Assembly (NCBI RefSeq): GCF_004328625.1
Contig: NZ_CP032229.1
Location: 1,984,001-2,048,000 of the forward strand
Source: Streptomyces seoulensis
GTDB taxonomy: Bacteria; Actinomycetota; Actinomycetes; Streptomycetales; Streptomycetaceae
Reading direction: 5' to 3'
DNA length: 64,000 nucleotides
Positions within the stretch are counted from its first letter, which is position 1. Each line of letters begins with the position of its first letter. Of this stretch, positions 17,589-26,480 are shown one piece after another. The translations under genes and the position numbers were made by a program. A model generated the notes under the pieces. It saw only the letters and a list, made by a program, of their open reading frames with translations, ran no database searches and was not told the DNA's origin.

Positions 17589-19034
17589 CTAGAAGGGCTC
17601 GAAGTCGTCGAACTCCTTCTGCGCGTCGTCGCGTTCCGCCTGGCGGTCCCGGCGGCGCTGGGCGGCCGGGCGCTCCTCCTCGAAGCGGTGGTCCTCGCCG
17701 CGGCGGCCGAGCATCTCGGCGCCGGCGGTGACGGTGGGCTCCCAGTCGAAGACGACCGCGTTCTCCTCGGGGCCGATGGCGACGGCGTCGCCCGCGCGGG
17801 CGCCCGCCTTCGTCAGCCGGTCCTCGACGCCGAGGCGGTTGAGGCGGTCGGCGAGGTAGCCGACGGCCTCGTCGTTGTTGAAGTCGGTCTGGCGCACCCA
17901 GCGCTCCGGCTTCTCGCCGCGCACCCGGTAGACCGGCTCGCCCTCCAGCTCCTCGCGGCTGACGGTGAAGCCCGCGTCGTCCACGGCCTTGGGCCGGATG
18001 ACGATCCGCGTCGCCTCCTCCACCGGCTTGGCGGCACGCGCCTGGCCGACCAGGTCACCGAGGGCGAACGTCAGCTCGCGCAGCCCGGTGTGGGCCACCG
18101 CCGACACCTCGAAGACCTTGTAGCCACGGGCCTCCAGGTCGGGGCGGACCATCTCGGCGAGGTCCTTGCCGTCGGGCACGTCGATCTTGTTGAGGACGAC
18201 GATGCGGGGCCGGTCGTCGAGACCGCCGTACTGCCGCAGCTCCTCCTCGATGATGTCGAGGTCGGAGAGCGGGTCGCGGTCGGACTCCAGCGTGGCGGTG
18301 TCCAGCACGTGCACCAGCACCGAGCAGCGCTCGACGTGGCGCAGGAACTCCAGGCCCAGGCCCTTGCCCTGGCTGGCGCCGGGGATGAGACCGGGCACGT
18401 CGGCGATGGTGTAGACGGTCGAACCGGCGGTCACCACACCGAGGTTGGGGACCAGGGTGGTGAAGGGGTAGTCCGCGATCTTCGGCTTGGCGGCGCTGAG
18501 CACCGAGATCAGCGAGGACTTGCCCGCGCTCGGGTAGCCGACCAGGGCCACGTCGGCGACGGTCTTCAGCTCCAGCACGACGTCGTGGAGGTCGCCGGGC
18601 TCGCCGAGCAGCGCGAAGCCGGGGGCCTTGCGGCGGGCGCTGGCGAGCGCCGCGTTGCCGAGGCCGCCCCGGCCGCCCTGTGCGGCGACGTAGGAGGTGC
18701 CGTGGCCGATGAGGTCGGCCAGGACGTTGCCGGCCTTGTCCAGGACGACCGTGCCGTCGGGAACGGGGAGGACCAGGTCCTGGCCCTCCTTGCCGGAGCG
18801 GTTGCCGCCCTCGCCGGGCTTGCCGTTGGTGGCCTTGCGGTGCGGGGAGTGGTGGTAGTCGAGCAGCGTGGTCACGGACTGGTCGACGGTCAGGATGACG
18901 TCGCCGCCCCGCCCGCCGTTGCCGCCGTCGGGACCGCCCAGCGGCTTGAACTTCTCACGGTGGACGGAGGCACAGCCGTGGCCTCCGTTACCCGCGGCGA
19001 CATGCAGTTCGACGCGGTCCACGAAGGTGGTCAT
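17589..19034 (-). CDS. obg: GTPase Obg (CgtA)
   Basis: Essential ribosome-associated GTPase acting in 50S assembly, linked in Streptomyces to the onset of differentiation. The 481-residue protein has the Gly-rich Obg fold (residues 1-~158; [21 protein letters not shown] and following Gly repeats), the G domain with P-loop [12 protein letters not shown], switch region DVPGLI and NKID, and the actinobacterial OCT extension ending in an acidic tail. The ATG has GGAGG 9 nt upstream. It is the third gene of rplU-rpmA-obg, the usual order, and is separated from rpmA by 127 nt containing an inverted repeat. Confidence 0.97.
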   Translation of the reverse strand: MTTFVDRVELHVAAGNGGHGCASVHREKFKPLGGPDGGNGGRGGDVILTVDQSVTTLLDYHHSPHRKATNGKPGEGGNRSGKEGQDLVLPVPDGTVVLDKAGNVLADLIGHGTSYVAAQGGRGGLGNAALASARRKAPGFALLGEPGDLHDVVLELKTVADVALVGYPSAGKSSLISVLSAAKPKIADYPFTTLVPNLGVVTAGSTVYTIADVPGLIPGASQGKGLGLEFLRHVERCSVLVHVLDTATLESDRDPLSDLDIIEEELRQYGGLDDRPRIVVLNKIDVPDGKDLAEMVRPDLEARGYKVFEVSAVAHTGLRELTFALGDLVGQARAAKPVEEATRIVIRPKAVDDAGFTVSREELEGEPVYRVRGEKPERWVRQTDFNNDEAVGYLADRLNRLGVEDRLTKAGARAGDAVAIGPEENAVVFDWEPTVTAGAEMLGRRGEDHRFEEERPAAQRRRDRQAERDDAQKEFDDFEPF

Positions 19035-19085
19035 GGTTCGGTGCCTCCAGAAAAGTACGGGTAATACCTATGTCAACACGCGAAA

Positions 19086-19123
19086 GGCGGACCCGCCTTC
19101 CCGACCGGGAAGTGAGGTCCGCC
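19086..19123 (-). terminator. Stem-loop between rpmA and obg
   Basis: Outer arms GGCGGACC and GGTCCGCC enclose a second inverted repeat (TTCCCG/CGGGAA). It may partly stop transcription after the ribosomal genes and so lower obg expression, or it may act in mRNA processing. Confidence 0.6.
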
Positions 19124-19161
19124 TCGCGCAGCTTTTACGCTCGCGGCCGTGAATCGGGGAT

Positions 19162-19416
19162 TCAGGCGACCGGAACGATGTTCACGACCTTGCGGCCGCG
19201 GTGGGTACCGAACTCCACCGCGCCGGGCAGCAGCGCGAACAGCGTGTCGTCGCCGCCACGGCCGACGCCGGCGCCGGGGTGGAAGTGGGTGCCGCGCTGA
19301 CGGATGAGGATCTCACCAGCGCTGACGACCTGACCGCCGAAGCGCTTCACGCCGAGCCGCTGGGCATTGGAGTCGCGACCGTTCCGGGTGGACGATGCGC
19401 CCTTCTTGTGTGCCAT
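19162..19416 (-). CDS. rpmA: 50S ribosomal protein L27
   Basis: An 84-residue basic ribosomal protein near the peptidyl-transferase centre of the 50S subunit. It starts [20 protein letters not shown], with the family signature [18 protein letters not shown]. No N-terminal extension of the Firmicutes type that needs cleavage is present. It follows rplU after 14 nt and precedes obg. Length and sequence are typical. Confidence 0.98.
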   Translation of the reverse strand: MAHKKGASSTRNGRDSNAQRLGVKRFGGQVVSAGEILIRQRGTHFHPGAGVGRGGDDTLFALLPGAVEFGTHRGRKVVNIVPVA

Positions 19417-19430
19417 GTGTTCTCAGTCCC

Positions 19431-19751
19431 TTACTTCGCAGCCGCGGGGATCTCAGTGACCTTGATCGCCGTGTACTGCTGGCGGTGGCCCTGACGACGG
19501 CGGTAGCCGGTCTTGTTCTTGTAGCGCAGAATGTCGATCTTCTGGCCCTTGTGGTGGTCCACGACCTCGGCCTGGACCTTGATGCCGGCCAGCACCCACG
19601 GGTCGCTGGTCACGGAGTCACCGTCGACGACGAGCAGGGTCGAGAGCTCGACCGTGTCACCGACATTGGCCGTGGAAATCTTGTCAACCTCAACGATCTC
19701 GCCGACAGCAACCTTGTGCTGACGACCGCCGCTGCGCACGATGGCGTACAC
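19431..19751 (-). CDS. rplU: 50S ribosomal protein L21
   Basis: A 106-residue ribosomal protein that binds 23S rRNA. The start is the GTG at 19751, giving [20 protein letters not shown], the usual N-terminus; upstream in-frame codons would add an unsupported extension. The C-terminus [19 protein letters not shown] is the family signature. It is the first gene of rplU-rpmA-obg. The roughly 200-nt leader upstream holds a TTGACC that could be a -35 element (complement of 19897-19902) and a short hairpin (19825-19852). Confidence 0.97.
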   Translation of the reverse strand: MYAIVRSGGRQHKVAVGEIVEVDKISTANVGDTVELSTLLVVDGDSVTSDPWVLAGIKVQAEVVDHHKGQKIDILRYKNKTGYRRRQGHRQQYTAIKVTEIPAAAK

Positions 19752-19954
19752 GCGAATCTCGCTTTCGCTCGAAGGACGGCACCCCCGCAGGCCAGCCGGA
19801 CCGGCAGAACACCATGAACGACCTCTCCCGACCGCACCCAGGCGACCGGGAGGAGAAGGTTTACGGGGATGTGGCATGTTCAAATGACACGCCGACGGTC
19901 AAGAGTACGGGGGGCGTCCCGGACGGGTCAAACCGGGCCCCGAGCAGCCCGGCC

Positions 19955-21016
19955 TCAGCGCTCCAGCGACGCCGTGTAGTCGGCGTACGCCTGCCGGATC
20001 CGGTCCGGGGCGAGGTCCAGGTGCTCCAGGATCGTGTACCGGCCGGGACGGGTCTCCGGCGCGAACTCCACGGCCCGGACGAACTCGTCCACGTCGAACC
20101 CGATCTCCTCGGCCAGCACCGGCAGCCCGTGCCGGCGCAGCGAGGCGGCCATGAGGAACGAGCCCTCGTGGTCGCCGCGCAGATGCATGGCGAAGGCGGC
20201 GCCGAGGCCCACCTGCTCGCCGTGGCTGGCGGCCCGCTGGGGGTAGAGCAGGTCGAGCGCGTGGCTGATCTCGTGACAGGCGCCGGAGGACGGGCGGGTG
20301 TGGCCGGCGATCGACATCGCGATGCCGGACAGCACCAGGCCCTCGGCGAGCACCGCGAGGAACGCGTCGTCGCCGCAGCCGCCGGGGTGCCGGAGCACCG
20401 CCTCGCCCGCCTGGCGGGCCATGGCGGCGGCGAGACCGTCGATCTTCTCGCCGTTGACCCGGTTGGCCAGCTCCCAGTCCGCGACGGCCGAGATGTTCGA
20501 CACCGCGTCCCCGATGCCGGAGCGCACGAAGCGCACCGGGGTCTCGCGGATGATGTCGGTGTCGATCAGCAGCGCGATGGGCGTGGGCACGCCGTACGAG
20601 CCCCGGCCCGCGTCGTTGTCCAGGATGGACACCGGCGAGCAGATGCCGTCGTGGGACAGGTTGGTGGCGACCGCGACCAGCGGCAGGCCGATACGGGCCG
20701 CCGCGTACTTGGCGCAGTCGATGACCTTCCCGCCACCGAGCCCGACCACGGCGTCGTACCGGCCGGACTTCATCTCGTCGGCCAGTCGCACCGCGTCGTC
20801 CAGCGTGCCTCCACCGACCTCGTACCAGGTGGCGCCCGGCAGCTGCGGGGCGACCCGCTCGCGCAGCCGGGCGCCCGAGCCGCCGCTGACGGCGACGGCG
20901 AGGCGGCCGGAGTGCGAGATGCGCTGGTCGGCGAGGATGCTCGCCAGGTCGGCGAGGGCACCCGGGCGGATGTCGACGACGACCGGCGAGGGGATGAGCC
21001 GGGTCAGTATCGGCAC
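19955..21016 (-). CDS. sn-glycerol-1-phosphate dehydrogenase family protein
   Basis: A 353-residue member of the iron/zinc alcohol-dehydrogenase fold, closest in motifs to archaeal glycerol-1-phosphate dehydrogenase and bacterial AraM. These reduce dihydroxyacetone phosphate to sn-glycerol-1-phosphate with NAD(P)H. Visible motifs are the nucleotide-binding GLGGGKVID, the family-specific SHDGICSPVSI, the metal-ligand Asp in GIGDAVSNISAVADW, and His ligands in GACHEISHALD and SHGEQVGLG. The GTG start overlaps the end of the nucleotidyltransferase gene by 13 nt, so the two are translationally coupled. In bacteria such enzymes feed unusual glycerophosphate compounds; here a wall polymer is the likely sink (inference). 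A 3-dehydroquinate-synthase-like activity is less likely. Confidence 0.85.
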   Translation of the reverse strand: MPILTRLIPSPVVVDIRPGALADLASILADQRISHSGRLAVAVSGGSGARLRERVAPQLPGATWYEVGGGTLDDAVRLADEMKSGRYDAVVGLGGGKVIDCAKYAAARIGLPLVAVATNLSHDGICSPVSILDNDAGRGSYGVPTPIALLIDTDIIRETPVRFVRSGIGDAVSNISAVADWELANRVNGEKIDGLAAAMARQAGEAVLRHPGGCGDDAFLAVLAEGLVLSGIAMSIAGHTRPSSGACHEISHALDLLYPQRAASHGEQVGLGAAFAMHLRGDHEGSFLMAASLRRHGLPVLAEEIGFDVDEFVRAVEFAPETRPGRYTILEHLDLAPDRIRQAYADYTASLER

Positions 21017-21756
21017 GCGATCTTCCGTCCCTTGGCGAGGTCGTCGTGGTTGTCGATCTCGACCCAGGAGACGTCGCCGATGGGCTGGACGTCGATCTTG
21101 AAGCCGCGGTTCACCAGCTCCTGGTAACCGTCCTCGTAGTACAGCTGCGGGTCGCGCTCGAAGGTGGCGCGCAGCGCGTCGGCCAGCTCCTCGGCCGCGT
21201 CGCCCTCGATGAGGGTCACGCCGATGTACTCACCGGTCGCCTCGGCCGGGTCCATCAGCTTGGTGATCTTCTGGACGCCCTTGTCGGGGTCCACGACGAC
21301 CTTCATCTCCTCGTCCGCCAGGGACTTCACGGTGTCCAGCGCGAGGATGATCCTCTTGCCGTCGCCACGGGCCGCGAGCAGGGTCTTCTCGACGGAGACC
21401 GGGTGCACGGTGTCGCCGTTGGCGAGGATCACGCCGTCCTTGAGGGCGTCCCGGCCGCACCACAGGGAGTAGGCGTTGTTCCACTCCTCGGCCTTGTCGT
21501 TGTCGATCAGCGTGATCTTCAGGCCGTACTTGGCCTCCAGCGCGGCCTTGCGGTCGTAGACGGCCTCCTTGCGGTAGCCGACGATGACACCGACCTCGGT
21601 CAGGCCGACCTCCGCGAAGTTCCCCAGCGTCAGGTCCAGCACCGTCAGCGACTCCTCGTCGCCCTCCGGGCCCACCGGCACCAGCGCCTTGGGGAGGGTG
21701 TCGGTGTAGGGGCGCAGACGCCGTCCGGCGCCGGCCGCCAGCACGAGACCTATCAT
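21004..21756 (-). CDS. NTP:sugar/alditol-phosphate nucleotidyltransferase
   Basis: A 250-residue nucleotidyltransferase of the GT-A-like family. It begins IGLVLAAGAGRRLRPYTDTLPK, the nucleotide-binding Gly-rich loop with the activating Arg and Lys. ILANGDTVHP carries the metal-binding Asp, and WVEIDNHDDLAKG the second Asp pair typical of phosphocholine cytidylyltransferase-like and sugar nucleotidyltransferases. The ATG has AAGGAG 8 nt upstream. It is coupled to the glycerol-1-phosphate dehydrogenase gene by a 13-nt overlap, which suggests it activates that product to a CDP-type alditol. The nucleotide and substrate cannot be read from the sequence. Confidence 0.85.
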   Translation of the reverse strand: MIGLVLAAGAGRRLRPYTDTLPKALVPVGPEGDEESLTVLDLTLGNFAEVGLTEVGVIVGYRKEAVYDRKAALEAKYGLKITLIDNDKAEEWNNAYSLWCGRDALKDGVILANGDTVHPVSVEKTLLAARGDGKRIILALDTVKSLADEEMKVVVDPDKGVQKITKLMDPAEATGEYIGVTLIEGDAAEELADALRATFERDPQLYYEDGYQELVNRGFKIDVQPIGDVSWVEIDNHDDLAKGRKIACRY

Positions 21757-21826
21757 CGCGGGTTCTCCTTAACTTCCCCGGTGCCCGGGGTGACATCCCC
21801 GGTTCGCGGGGTGGGGGGGTAAAGCC

Positions 21827-21858
21827 GTGTGGCCCTGTCGCGAACGACAGGACCACAC
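21827..21858 (-). terminator. Stem-loop downstream of the RNase E/G gene
   Basis: GTGTGG-C-CCTGTCG pairs with CGACAGG-A-CCACAC around a CGAA tetraloop, with one mismatch. It lies 14 nt past the RNase E/G stop codon and is followed on the minus strand by CGGCTTT. Confidence 0.75.
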
Positions 21859-21872
21859 GAGGGGTGTCCGGT

Positions 21873-24800
21873 TCAGCTCTCGTCGTCCGGCGCGGAGACC
21901 TTGGCGGTCTTCCTCGCCGTCGACTTGGCGGCCGTCTTGGCGGTCTTGGTGGCCGCCTTCTTGGCCGTCGTCTTCTTCGCCGTCGTCGTCTTGGCGGCCG
22001 TCTTCTTCGCGGCCGTCGTCTTCTTGGCGGCCGTGGTCTTCTTCGCGGCCGTCTTCTTCGCCGGTGCCTTCTTGGCCGCCTTGCGGGCGGTCTTCTTGGC
22101 GGGCGCGGCCTCCTCGGACTCCGCCTCGGCGGCGGGCTCCTCGGTGGCGGGCTCCTCGGTGGCGGCCGGCTCCGGCGCGGACGACGGGACGACCAGCACG
22201 GCCGTCTCCTCCGACGCGGTCGGCGCGGTGGCCTTGCGCACCGCGCGGCGGCGCGGACGGGCCGGGGCGGCGCTCTCCTCGGCCGCCGGGGCGGCCTCCG
22301 GCAGCTGCTCCGGCTCGGCCACCGGCGCGGACTCCGCGACGGTCACCACGGCGGCCTCGGCCCCGGCCGGCGAACCGGCGGGCGCGGACACCTTGCGGGT
22401 GACCCGGCGACGGGCGCGGCCCTTGGGCGCGGCCTCCTCGGCGGCGGGCTCCGGCGCGACGACCGGGTCCTCGGCGGCCATCGGCTCGGCGTGCGCCTCG
22501 GTGGCCGGCTCCGGCAGCACCGGGGCGGCGGCGGTCTCCTCGGCGGTCACCGACGCGGCGGTCGGCGCCTCCTCGGCGGCCCGCTCGAACCGCTCGGCCC
22601 GCTCGGTGGAACGGCGGCTGCCCTCCTTGGGCGCACCGGCCGGGGCCGAGGCACGGCGGCCGGCCTTGCGGCGCGAACGCCCGCGTCCGGCGGCGGCCTC
22701 CGCCTCGGCGACGGAGCTGTACAGCTCCTCGTCCGGGGTGAAGTCCGGCTCGGGCAGCGCGACCGGCTCGGCGGCCTCGGCGGTCACCTCGGCGACCGTC
22801 TCGGTCTCCACCGGCGCGGCACTCTCGTGCTCGTGGCCCTGGCCGTCGCCGCGGCCGCGCTTCTTGCGCTTGCCGCCACCGCCGCCTCCGACGGAGGTGG
22901 GCTGCTCCATGTGCACGATGACACCGCGGCCGTTGCAGTGGACGCAGTTCTCGGAGAAGGACTCCAGCAGGCCCTGGCCGACCCGCTTACGGGTCATCTG
23001 CACCAGGCCCAGCGAGGTCACCTCGGCCACCTGGTGCTTGGTCCGGTCCCGGCCCAGGCACTCCAGCAGACGGCGCAGCACCAGGTCCCGGTTGGACTCC
23101 AGCACCATGTCGATGAAGTCGATGACGATGATGCCGCCGAGGTCGCGCAGCCGGAGCTGGCGCACGATCTCCTCGGCCGCCTCCAGGTTGTTCCTGGTGA
23201 CCGTCTCCTCCAGGTTGCCGCCCTGGCCGGTGAACTTGCCGGTGTTGACGTCGACCACGACCATCGCCTCGGTCCGGTCGATCACCAGCGAACCGCCGCT
23301 GGGCAGCCAGACCTTGCGGTCCAGCGCCTTGGCGAGCTGCTCGTCGATCCGGTAGGTGGCGAAGACGTCGGCCTCACCGGTCCACTTCTGGAGCCGGTCG
23401 GTGAGGTCGGGGGCGACGTGGGAGACGTAGCCGTGGATGGTCGACCACGCCTCGTCACCGCTGACGATGACCTTGGAGAAGTCCTCGTTGAAGATGTCGC
23501 GGACGACGCGGACGGTCATGTCCGGCTCGCCGTACAGCAGCGCCGGGGCGTTGCCCGTCTTCGCCTTCTTCTTGATCTCCTCCCACTGCGCCTGGAGCCG
23601 CTCGACGTCACGGCGCAGCTCGTCCTCGCTCGCGCCCTCGGCGGCGGTGCGCACGATGACGCCCGCGTCCTCGGGGACGATCTTCTTGAGGATGGTCTTC
23701 AGCCGGGCCCGCTCGGTGTCGGGCAGCTTGCGGCTGATGCCGGTCATCGAGCCCTCGGGGACGTACACGAGGTAGCGGCCCGGCAGCGAGACCTGGCTGG
23801 TGAGGCGGGCGCCCTTGTGGCCGATCGGGTCCTTGGTCACCTGGACCAGGACCGGCTGGCCGGACTTGAGGGCGGACTCGATGCGGCGCGGCCCGTTGGC
23901 CATGCCGAGCGCCTCGAAGTTGACCTCACCGGCGTACAGCACGGCGTTGCGGCCCTTGCCGATGTCGATGAAGGCGGCCTCCATGGACGGCAGCACGTTC
24001 TGGACCTTGCCCAGGTAGACGTTGCCGACGTACGAGGTGGCCTGCTCCTTGTTGACGTAGTGCTCGACGAGCACGCCGTCCTCCAGGACGCCGATCTGGG
24101 TACGCTCGCCGTGCTGGCGCACGACCATCACCCGCTCGACGGCCTCGCGGCGGGCCAGGAACTCGGCCTCCGTGATGATCGGCACGCGGCGGCGGCCCTG
24201 CTCGCGGCCCTCGCGGCGGCGCTGCTTCTTGGCCTCCAGGCGGGTCGAGCCCTTGATGGACTGGACCTCGTCGGACGGCTCGGCGGCCTTGCGGGGCTCG
24301 CGGACCTTGACGACGGTGCGCTCGGGGTCGTCCCCGGACGCCGGCTCGGCGTCGCCACCGGAGTCCCCGGCGCGACGGCGACGGCGCCGGCGGCGACGGC
24401 TGGAGCTGGAGCCACCGGACTCCTCGCCCCGGGCGTCGTCGGTGTCCTCGGCGTCCTCTTCCTCCTGCTCGGCGGTGTCCTCGGCGTCCTGCTCCGCCTG
24501 CTCGGCGGCCAGCTCGCCGGACTCGGCGTCGTCGGAGTTCTCGCCGTTGTCGTCACCGTCGTAGGCGTCGCCACGGCGGCGGCGACGGCCGCCCCGGCGG
24601 CGACGGCGGCGCGAACCGGAGTCGTCCGAGCCCTCGGCGTCGTCGGAGTCGTCGCCCTCGTCCTCGACGGGCTCCTCGACGGGCTCCGGCTTCTCCTCGA
24701 CCGCGCGGGTCTCCTCGGCGGGGGCGCCACGGCGGCGACGGCGACGGCGACCGTTGTCACGCTCGTCGGTGGCAGCGGCCTCGGGGGCGGGGGTGGCCGC

Positions 24801-26213
24801 CACGGCCTTCTCGACCTGCTCGGCCTGCTCGGTCTCCTCCGCCTGCTCCGGCTCCCGGACACCGGCGGCTTGGGCCGCGGCCTCGGCGGCGGCGCGCTGC
24901 GGGGTCTGGAACCTGGGCTCGGTGAAGACCGGCGCCTGGAAGGTGGCCACGGCGGGCCGGGCGGTACGGCGGGGGGCGTCGCCCTCGGCGGGGGCGGGCG
25001 CGGAGAACCCGCCCGCGGCCTGGCGCACGGAGCGGCGACGGCGGCGGCCCTCGGGCTCGGCCGGCTCGGACTGCGTCGCCTTGCGGGCGGGGCGCGGCTC
25101 GGGCTCGGCGGCCCGGGGCTTGTCCGCGGGCTTGTCCGCGGGCTTGTCCTCGGCCTTCGCCTCGGCCTTCTCCTCGGCGGCGGCCGGGGCACCGGCGGGC
25201 GCGGAGGCCCGGCGGGTGGCGCGACGGCGGGCACGGCCGGGGGCGGCCTCGGTCTCGGCGACCGGCTCGGCGGCCGGCTGGGCCTCGGCCTCAGCGGCGG
25301 GCGCCTCGACGGCCGGGGTCTCGACGGCCGGGGTCTCGGCGGCCGGGGTCTCGGTGGGCGGGGTCTCGGTGGGCGTGGAGACACGACGGGTCGCGCGACG
25401 GCGCGTACGACCGGCCGGAGCGGCCTCGGGCTCGGCGGCCGGGGCCGGCTCGGCCTCGGGCTCGGCCTGGGCGGCGGGGGTCTCGGCGACAGCGGCCTCG
25501 GCGGCCGGCGCGGAGGCACGGCGGGTGGCCCGACGGCGCGGACGCGCGGCCGGAACCTCGGTCTCCGTCTCCGTCTCCGTCTCGGCGGCCGGCGCCGGCT
25601 CGGCGGGCTTCTCCGTCTCGGACGCCTCGGACGCCTCGGCGGCCTTCGGCGCGCCGGCCGGGGCGGAGGCGCGCCGGGTGGCACGGCGGCGCGGGCGCGC
25701 GGCGGGGGTCTCGGTGGCGGACTCGGCCGGCTCGGCGGCCTTGTTGTCCTCGGTGTCCTGGGCCACGTCGGCCTCCTCGGCCTTGTTGTCCTCGGCGGTG
25801 ACCTGCGTGGGCGCCCCGGCGGGCGCGGAGGCCCTGCGGCGGGTGCGGCGCGGCGCGGGTGCGGTGGTCTCGGCGGCGGCGTCGGCCTGTTCGTCGGCGG
25901 ACGCGGCCGGTACGGCCGGCTCGGTGACGGTGGCGGCCTCGGCGGCCGTCGGGGTCCCGGCGGGCGCGGAGGCGCGGCGGGTGCTGCGGCGGCGCGGGCG
26001 CGGTGCCGTCTCGGCGGGGGGCTCGGTGGCCCCTGAAGTCCCGGATTGCGCTGCCGGGGCGGTGGCCTCGGGCTGCGCGGTGGTCTCGGTGCCGCTGCCG
26101 GCGGCGGGCGCACCCGCCGGGCGGGACGCGGCCCGGCGACGCCTGCGCGGGGGCAGCGTGTCGCTCGGGGTGTTCGGTTCGGAGCCCTCGTTGGGCTCGG
26201 TCGGTTCGAGCAT
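21873..26213 (-). CDS. rne: Ribonuclease E/G with large repeat-rich extensions
   Basis: Single-strand endoribonuclease for mRNA decay and rRNA/tRNA processing. The 1446-residue protein has its catalytic core at about residues 690-1100: S1 domain (VLEDGVLVEHYVNKEQATSY), DNase-I-like domain with metal-binding Asp in VVDVNTGKFTG and IIVIDFIDM, and the Zn-link CVHCNGRG. The N-terminal ~680 residues are disordered, with repeated RRRATRRASAPAG-like blocks and Asp/Glu-Arg clusters; the C-terminal 345 residues carry three more blocks and a Lys/Ala/Thr-rich tail like histone H1. The ATG has GGGAG 10 nt upstream. Streptomyces RNase ES has similar flanking extensions that contact PNPase, but exact extent varies. 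Confidence 0.95.
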   Translation of the reverse strand: MLEPTEPNEGSEPNTPSDTLPPRRRRRAASRPAGAPAAGSGTETTAQPEATAPAAQSGTSGATEPPAETAPRPRRRSTRRASAPAGTPTAAEAATVTEPAVPAASADEQADAAAETTAPAPRRTRRRASAPAGAPTQVTAEDNKAEEADVAQDTEDNKAAEPAESATETPAARPRRRATRRASAPAGAPKAAEASEASETEKPAEPAPAAETETETETEVPAARPRRRATRRASAPAAEAAVAETPAAQAEPEAEPAPAAEPEAAPAGRTRRRATRRVSTPTETPPTETPAAETPAVETPAVEAPAAEAEAQPAAEPVAETEAAPGRARRRATRRASAPAGAPAAAEEKAEAKAEDKPADKPADKPRAAEPEPRPARKATQSEPAEPEGRRRRRSVRQAAGGFSAPAPAEGDAPRRTARPAVATFQAPVFTEPRFQTPQRAAAEAAAQAAGVREPEQAEETEQAEQVEKAVAATPAPEAAATDERDNGRRRRRRRGAPAEETRAVEEKPEPVEEPVEDEGDDSDDAEGSDDSGSRRRRRRGGRRRRRGDAYDGDDNGENSDDAESGELAAEQAEQDAEDTAEQEEEDAEDTDDARGEESGGSSSSRRRRRRRRRAGDSGGDAEPASGDDPERTVVKVREPRKAAEPSDEVQSIKGSTRLEAKKQRRREGREQGRRRVPIITEAEFLARREAVERVMVVRQHGERTQIGVLEDGVLVEHYVNKEQATSYVGNVYLGKVQNVLPSMEAAFIDIGKGRNAVLYAGEVNFEALGMANGPRRIESALKSGQPVLVQVTKDPIGHKGARLTSQVSLPGRYLVYVPEGSMTGISRKLPDTERARLKTILKKIVPEDAGVIVRTAAEGASEDELRRDVERLQAQWEEIKKKAKTGNAPALLYGEPDMTVRVVRDIFNEDFSKVIVSGDEAWSTIHGYVSHVAPDLTDRLQKWTGEADVFATYRIDEQLAKALDRKVWLPSGGSLVIDRTEAMVVVDVNTGKFTGQGGNLEETVTRNNLEAAEEIVRQLRLRDLGGIIVIDFIDMVLESNRDLVLRRLLECLGRDRTKHQVAEVTSLGLVQMTRKRVGQGLLESFSENCVHCNGRGVIVHMEQPTSVGGGGGGKRKKRGRGDGQGHEHESAAPVETETVAEVTAEAAEPVALPEPDFTPDEELYSSVAEAEAAAGRGRSRRKAGRRASAPAGAPKEGSRRSTERAERFERAAEEAPTAASVTAEETAAAPVLPEPATEAHAEPMAAEDPVVAPEPAAEEAAPKGRARRRVTRKVSAPAGSPAGAEAAVVTVAESAPVAEPEQLPEAAPAAEESAAPARPRRRAVRKATAPTASEETAVLVVPSSAPEPAATEEPATEEPAAEAESEEAAPAKKTARKAAKKAPAKKTAAKKTTAAKKTTAAKKTAAKTTTAKKTTAKKAATKTAKTAAKSTARKTAKVSAPDDES
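25190..26160 (-). repeat. Repeated Arg-rich blocks within the RNase E/G N-terminus
   Basis: About seven imperfect copies of a block close to PRRRATRRASAPAGAP occur between residues ~20 and ~340, separated by Ala/Glu/Pro-rich spacers of 25-60 residues. Related blocks recur in the C-terminal part (for example RRKAGRRASAPAGAP and RRRVTRKVSAPAG). The DNA is correspondingly repetitive (GCGCGGAGGC and GGGTGGC-type words). Confidence 0.8.
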
Positions 26214-26283
26214 GCGGGCATTTCTCCCGTCGGAGCTCCCGGGTCGCCGCGCCTGGTCCGGGGCCGGATCTCCGGGGAGAGCC

Positions 26284-26325
26284 GGCCACCGCTGACGTCC
26301 GCGGCCCGCGCGATGCGCGGTGGCC
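26284..26325 (-). promoter_or_regulatory. Stem-loop in the RNase E/G leader
   Basis: A 9-bp perfect outer stem (GGCCACCGC/GCGGTGGC-C) encloses a GC-rich inner inverted repeat (CGCGG/CGCG). It lies about 70-110 nt upstream of the rne ATG in a leader of up to 270 nt. In enterobacteria the rne leader mediates autoregulation; an equivalent role here is only a suggestion. Confidence 0.4.
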
Positions 26326-26480
26326 GCCGTCCGGGGCGCGGGCGCCTCACGGGAGCACTCTGTGTCCTGTCTCGCCGGTTCCGTACGCCTTGTCGGTACG
26401 GCCTGGCGAAAGTCTTCTGGTCGGTGCGCTGCCCGATCCAGGTGGCTCCCGGATCAGAGGGCGGCGCTACGGCGTGCGTC

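Noticed and set aside
19825..19852. L21-type ribosomal leader regulation in the rplU leader
   Set aside because: Only a 6-bp stem with a 16-nt loop is visible, and I could not match it to a known leader structure.
21864..26036. 1390-codon Gly/Leu-rich frame opposite RNase E/G
   Set aside because: It arises from the repetitive GC-rich complement of rne; no start with ribosome site and no recognisable motif.
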